This document shows, piece by piece, positions 59,363 through 64,000 of a stretch of 64,000 nucleotides of DNA. The stretch spans positions 1,736,001-1,800,000 of the forward strand of contig AP017895.1 of the NCBI GenBank assembly GCA_002355935.1, given 5' to 3'. The notes beneath the pieces are model-generated. The model saw nothing but the letters and a program-made list of their open reading frames with translations, had not been told where the DNA came from and did not search any database. The DNA comes from Rothia aeria. GTDB taxonomy: Bacteria > Actinomycetota > Actinomycetes > Actinomycetales > Micrococcaceae. Numbering within the stretch: the stretch's first letter is position 1; each line of letters starts with the position of its first letter. The position numbers and the translations under genes are program-made.

Positions 59363-61442
59363 TTACAGTAATGAATATATAAATTCTGCATCACCATCAT
59401 CTATTATTTTCACGCCACCATCTAGCATTGTTTTATAAAATTTATTAACTTCAGACAAATTTGATAAATTCCTAAATGTAAAATGTTTCCCTAAATCTAC
59501 TGTAACACCATCAATCACCACATTCTTAATGGATTTTTCAAAATAGAGATACGCGCTCCCCTTGCAGGCCTGACCTTGATTATTTCCAGCATGATACATG
59601 AAATATAAATAATACCTATACATCCATAGCTGATCCGAAAACTCGTAACCACAATCACATGGCTTCCTATACCAAGGATCTGGATTTGTGTCCAATTCTT
59701 CCTTTTTTGAACATACAGGATAGTGCGCATCCCACAATGCCCTAGCCATCACCTCCGCAATCCCATCATAATTTCTATTCTTTCGGTAGTAAATAATAGT
59801 GGCAAGAATCATATTAATATCATCTATTCGTGACTGAATCACGGAATGACAGATATCATTTACTGAATTCAAATCCATCTTCTTATCATAATTAAATATA
59901 ATTATCATAAGAAGATAGGAATATATTTCCTGATTTGATCCGGAATCAATATATTCCTCAATCTTACCCTTCAAAGTATCCTTAATTCGATTAAAATATA
60001 TCTCGGCCGCCTTTTCAACTTTATTTAATATTAAGTCCCTACCCTGGGCATCTTTTCCGAAAACTAGCTCACGCACAAGAATCTGAGAAAAATCAATAAT
60101 TTTTTGCGTTATGGTTGAGTCCATAAAGGATAAATCTAATATCCTTTCAAATAGACTCATACCCGTCAGATGGTGAGGTTCAAAAAATATATCAATCAAG
60201 CACTCCCTATAATCATCTCCAAGAGCTTTAATTATAGGCTGCGGATGATACGATTTGCCTATCTGAAGAGGTCTTATGGAATTTGCAAGAACTGCGGGTA
60301 TACATTTTAGGCTACCCCTATTTCCTCGTTCTTCTTCCGATACACAATAATCAATAAACTGTGAAATCTTATCCTTAACCCTCCTTTTCCCAAGATATTT
60401 TATATTATTGTCTGCTTTTTTGGCATTTCAGGAAGAGTATCAAAAAAGGCAAATATAGCATCTTTATTTTTATTCCCCTCAAATGGGAAGGATTCAATCT
60501 TTGTTTTCGAATCATTCAAGGACAGAGAATACTCTCTAATTTTCTCATTAAGAGACTTTTTGAAGTCTATTAGCTCCATGTCGGTATTAAAAGCAAAGAC
60601 TATATCGTCAACAAATCGCGAAAATGAATACCCCTTGTTTATATTAAGCAGTATTTCATCAAACTTACACATATATACTTCAGCTATAATTCTTGTAATT
60701 AGGTTACCCGTCGGCAATCCATGAGTTTCTCCACTTTGCGAGTTTTGGATTAATCTATCCAGTGATTTTCCAAATGTATAGTCTTTCCAATTCCTTACAC
60801 CAATATTTCGCTTTGCATTATCTTTCCCATCCAACATCCACTCAATACTATGAGTATAGATAGAATGATAAAAATTTTGAACATCCGTTATATATCTTTT
60901 ATTCTTCCCAAACAGAAGAGTGCTTCTTAAATCCTGTGTGATAGCAAATTTAAACACTTCACTGCCAAAAAACTTTGACATCGAATTTTTATTCTGCAGG
61001 AATATATTTGAAATCACCTCCTTTTCCTGTTCTATATAATACGCAAGGTTACCATATGAAAAAAGGTTAATAAGTTTATATTCACGCCGCGTGTGTAGAT
61101 TCTTCGGAATAGTGAAAGATGTCGGAGTTGTCCATTCTTTCCGAATCCTCGCCTTTCCGAATTCTTGAGAAAAATAAAAATGTTTCCATCTATCTCCATC
61201 GTTGAGCCAATTATAAAATTCAGATAGATTAAATATTCCTTCATAGAACTGATCATTACTTATATACTGTTCTTCTTTATACGCACCAGATCTATTAATA
61301 AACTTATTTGCCAACGAGTCAAAATATCCATATTTAATTAAGCTTTCAGCACTCAATATTTTCGAATAGTATCTTTCTAATTCTTTACAGTATACTTCCG
61401 GAAAATAGATGCCACTGACTGTGGCCTATTACATGAACTCAT
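59363..61442 (-). CDS. Reverse transcriptase of the DRT/UG/Abi type with long C-terminal extension (putative antiphage), frame broken twice
   Basis: The ATG at 61442 has AGGAGG seven bases upstream. One added base at A4 (61402-61405) and at T6 (60416-60421) joins three frames to 693 residues. Reverse-transcriptase motifs follow in order: YITDVQNFYHSIYTHSIEW near 190 (first catalytic Asp), GETHGLPTGNLITRIIAE near 240, SRFVDDIVFAFN near 277 (FVDD at the YxDD site) and SLNDSKTKIESFPF near 311. The last ~350 residues are helical with no domain I can name. They hold RALWDAH (R-x5-H, possibly HEPN-like) and CDCG. No maturase domain is present, so it is not a group II intron protein. The low GC, about 30 percent by eye, points to transfer. 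Confidence 0.82.
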
Positions 61443-61468
61443 TAAAATCCTCCTAGGTAAAAACGATA

Positions 61469-61497
61469 ATTATAAATATCATCATGATATTTATAAT
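61469..61497. promoter_or_regulatory. Palindrome in the reverse-transcriptase leader
   Basis: Perfect 13-base arms ATTATAAATATCA (61469-61481) and TGATATTTATAAT (61485-61497) with loop TCA, 27 bases upstream of the start codon. It could be an operator, the promoter region, or the end hairpin of a small RNA. The rest of 61443-61723 holds no protein gene; GC rises towards thrS. Confidence 0.55.
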
Positions 61498-61723
61498 GTT
61501 TTAGACTCCCTTATCCGAATCGTACAATTACCGGCACCTCCGAATGGCAACGAACGTAAGTACCATCATTCACACTAGCACGAAGACACCCGCCCGGACT
61601 AGGAAAAACTCCACCACAACACAACTTTCTGTACCCAACCACGCTCCCCCACCCGCGCCTCCGCAGCTTGTTGCCGCGAAGGGGTGGTTTCTATATATAT
61701 GAGTTAGACCAGCAAGCCTAGTA

Positions 61724-63760
61724 TTACTCAGCAGCTTCGGTGCTGGGCTTGGGGTCTTCATTTACCCTGTTCCGAATGTGGTCGACAATGCGTGCCACCG
61801 CCTCGTCAACGGGTACGCCGTTTTCTTGCTTGTTGCCGCGGAAGCGGAATGAGACTGCGCCAGCCTCCGCATCCTCGCCGCCAGCAATCAGAATGAACGG
61901 CACTTTCTCGGTAGATGCGGTACGAATCTTCTTCGTAAAACGATCCGAACCGTAATCGACCTCAACGCGCACACCGTGCGCACGCAGCTTATCCGCAATC
62001 TCGGTCATGTAGTCGTTGAAAGCCTCCGCCACAGGCACACAAATCACCTGCACCGGTGAGAGCCACGCCGGGAACGCGCCCGCATAGTGCTCAGTCAGCA
62101 CACCCAGGAAGCGCTCAATCGAACCGAACTTAGCCGAGTGAATCATCACCGGCTCCTGAATCGAACCGTCCGCAGCCTGGTACTCCAAACCAAAGCGGCT
62201 GGGCTGGTTGAAGTCATACTGCACGGTAGACATCTGCCAGGTGCGGCCAATCGCGTCCTTCGCCTGCACCGAAATCTTCGGGCCATAGAACGCGGCCCCA
62301 CCCGGGTCAGGCACCAGCTCAAGGCCGGTCTCCTTCGCCACCTGCTCCAGCACGGCGGTAGCCTGCTCCCACTGCTCATCGGTGCCGATAAACTTATCCT
62401 TCTTATCGCCCTCAGTGTCGCGGGTCGAAAGCTCCAGGTAGAAGTCAGTCATGCCGAAATCTTCCAGCAGGCTCAGCATGAAATTCAGCAGGTGCCGCAC
62501 CTCATCGGGTGCCTGCTCCTTCGTCACATACGAGTGCGAATCGTCCTGCGTAATCATGCGCACGCGGGTTAAGCCCTGCAGCACGCCCGATTTCTCGTCA
62601 CGGTACACGGTGCCGAACTCGAAGAAACGCAGCGGCAGCTCACGGTACGAACGCCCACGCGAACGGTAAATCTCGTTATGCATGGGGCAGTTCATGGCCT
62701 TCAAACGGTAGTTGCCGTTATCGAGCTCCATCGCAGGGAACATGCCGTCCGCGTAGTACGGCAGGTGCCCGGACGTGTAGAACAGGTCTTCCTTCGAGAT
62801 GTGCGGGGTGCTCACGTACTGGAAACCCTCAGCAATATGGCGGGCGCGCACATAATCTTCCATCTCGCGCTTAATCACGCCGCCCTTGGGGTGAATCACC
62901 GGCAGGCCGGGGCCAATATTCTTCGGGAACGAGAACAGGTCAAGCTCCTTGCCCAGGCGGCGGTGGTCGCGGCGCTCAGCCTCAGCAATACGGTGCTTAT
63001 ACTCCACCAGCTCGTCCTTCGTGGGCCAGGCGGTACCGTAAATACGCTGAAGCATGGGGTTCTTCTCAGAACCGCGCCAATACGCGCCACCGGCACGCAT
63101 GAGCGCATAGCCATTAGCAATCAGTTTAGTATTCGGCAGGTGCGGGCCGCGGCACAGGTCATTCCACAGTACCTCACCGGTTTTCGGGTGCACATTGTCG
63201 TAAATCGTGATCTCGCCCGCACCAACCTCAACCGAGGCGCCCTCGGCGGCATCCGCGCCCGAGCCGGGGCCTTGGCTGAGCGAAAGCAACTCGAGCTTAT
63301 ACGGCTCGTTCTTCATCTCTTCAACCGCTTCATCATGGGTCACCACGCGGCGGCGGAACAGCTGCCCCGACTTGACGATCTTAATCATCGACTTCTCGAT
63401 CTTCTTCAGATCCTCAGGGGTGAAGGGCTCAGCCACATCAAAATCAAAATAGAAGCCATCCGTAATATAGGGGCCAATGCCCAGCTTCGCGTCCTTGCGG
63501 TACTCCTGCACCGCCTGCGCCATCACGTGCGCCGCAGAATGGCGCAGCACATTCAAGCCATCCGGTTCGTCAATGAAAACGGGCTCAACGGTATCGCCCT
63601 CAGAGAGCTTGTGTGAAAGGTCAACCAGCGTGCCATTCACGCGGGCAACCACAATCTTCGCGTTATCCGCAAAGAGTTCAGCGGCGGTGGCGGCAGTAAC
63701 CTCGCGCTCCTCACCGGATACGCTGATCATGATGGGTGCTGACAGTTCAGCGGCAGACAT
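61724..63760 (-). CDS. thrS: Threonyl-tRNA synthetase
   Basis: 678 residues, full length. The N-terminal TGS domain (about 1-70) and the editing domain ([16 protein letters not shown] near 78) lead to the class II core. The zinc Cys lies in [18 protein letters not shown] near 345 (core NCPMH), and [14 protein letters not shown] is near 390. It charges tRNA-Thr and clears Ser-tRNA-Thr. In related genomes the HIT gene follows; here the RT island, dld/alkD and the channel gene stand between. Confidence 0.97.
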   Translation of the reverse strand: MSAAELSAPIMISVSGEEREVTAATAAELFADNAKIVVARVNGTLVDLSHKLSEGDTVEPVFIDEPDGLNVLRHSAAHVMAQAVQEYRKDAKLGIGPYITDGFYFDFDVAEPFTPEDLKKIEKSMIKIVKSGQLFRRRVVTHDEAVEEMKNEPYKLELLSLSQGPGSGADAAEGASVEVGAGEITIYDNVHPKTGEVLWNDLCRGPHLPNTKLIANGYALMRAGGAYWRGSEKNPMLQRIYGTAWPTKDELVEYKHRIAEAERRDHRRLGKELDLFSFPKNIGPGLPVIHPKGGVIKREMEDYVRARHIAEGFQYVSTPHISKEDLFYTSGHLPYYADGMFPAMELDNGNYRLKAMNCPMHNEIYRSRGRSYRELPLRFFEFGTVYRDEKSGVLQGLTRVRMITQDDSHSYVTKEQAPDEVRHLLNFMLSLLEDFGMTDFYLELSTRDTEGDKKDKFIGTDEQWEQATAVLEQVAKETGLELVPDPGGAAFYGPKISVQAKDAIGRTWQMSTVQYDFNQPSRFGLEYQAADGSIQEPVMIHSAKFGSIERFLGVLTEHYAGAFPAWLSPVQVICVPVAEAFNDYMTEIADKLRAHGVRVEVDYGSDRFTKKIRTASTEKVPFILIAGGEDAEAGAVSFRFRGNKQENGVPVDEAVARIVDHIRNRVNEDPKPSTEAAE

Positions 63761-64000
63761 GTGTCTCCTTTAGGTTAGGCACGGGGCCTACTCCCCCAGC
63801 GTACGGGGCCAGGGTAGGCGCAGCCGCGCGGACTAATCCGCACTGTACAGGTGCACGGACATCACCATTCTACGGCGTTCACAGCAGATTTTCAGGTAGC
63901 GGTACGGTGAGCGTGTCTCAGCAGCCCCGCCATCTCACTAGTTAAGCATGTGTTCCGGGGCATAAGCCTAGCCAAAGCTAAGCAGACATAACGTGTGCAA
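63761..64000. other. Upstream region of thrS at the window edge
   Basis: 240 bases without a gene. It should hold the thrS promoter. I looked for T-box leader features and saw none that I would defend. Confidence 0.4.

Noticed and set aside
60400-61356. Group II intron or retron as the source of the reverse transcriptase
   Set aside because: No maturase or endonuclease domain and no intron RNA ends were seen; the motif style YITDVQNFYHSIYTHS and the long C-terminal region fit Abi/UG types better. A retron-like msr-msd is not evident.
63761-64000. Possible T-box or other leader riboswitch for thrS
   Set aside because: No T-box antiterminator bulge word or specifier structure could be identified; the same holds for hisS, aspS and alaS leaders.
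1-64000. CRISPR array, insertion sequence, prophage, tRNA or rRNA genes
   Set aside because: I looked for direct repeats with spacers, transposase motifs with terminal repeats, phage genes and RNA gene signatures and found none I could support.

Overview
The window reads as an actinobacterial chromosome of the Micrococcaceae, most likely an oral Rothia species. The evidence is moderately GC-rich coding, GTG and TTG starts, mIHF, GatD/MurT, a helicase-dead PriA, and a gene order that follows the conserved actinobacterial run from yebC to priA. Almost every gene lies on the minus strand. I judged the genus from gene order and protein style, not by a search. The first ~2.4 kb is different: it carries neisserial DNA uptake sequences and an RNA-repair style operon, so it looks like Neisseria DNA joined to Rothia DNA just downstream of priA. 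A chimeric contig is the simplest explanation.

Layout, read in the direction of transcription (right to left). At 64-61.7 kb is thrS. At 61.5-59.3 kb is an AT-rich island with one reverse-transcriptase gene that looks like an antiphage (DRT/UG/Abi-type) protein. At 59.2-57.6 kb, on the plus strand, the front of an AlkD-like gene is joined in frame to the rear of a D-lactate dehydrogenase gene. At 57.4-51.1 kb are a potassium-channel-like protein, a HIT protein, a lipoprotein, a DUF2797 protein and murT-gatD (lipid II amidation). At 51.0-41.3 kb are yebC, ruvCAB, yajC-secD-secF and rel. At 41.2-31.2 kb are a DUF349 protein (plus strand), hisS, aspS, a small kinase-like protein, dtd, a RelBE-type toxin-antitoxin pair, rarA, an unknown gene, rpsD and a DUF948 protein. 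At 30.8-20 kb are alaS-ruvX-mltG, then aroE-aroC-orf-aroK-aroB-efp-nusB. At 19 kb is a plus-strand membrane protein. At 19-9.9 kb is the pyrimidine operon pyrR-pyrB-pyrC-orf-carA-carB-pyrF, headed by a PyrR-binding RNA hairpin. At 9.1-2.5 kb are mihF-gmk-rpoZ-coaBC-metK-priA.

The cluster joins pyrimidine and chorismate biosynthesis, tRNA charging, Holliday junction processing, Sec export, the stringent response and cell-wall amidation. Strong hairpin terminators mark most unit borders.

A technical pattern matters to any reader. At least sixteen genes are split by single-base length changes, nearly all one base short in a homopolymer. I joined those frames and give repaired lengths. The regularity suggests sequencing error rather than gene decay. 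The most interesting biology is the reverse-transcriptase island beside thrS.
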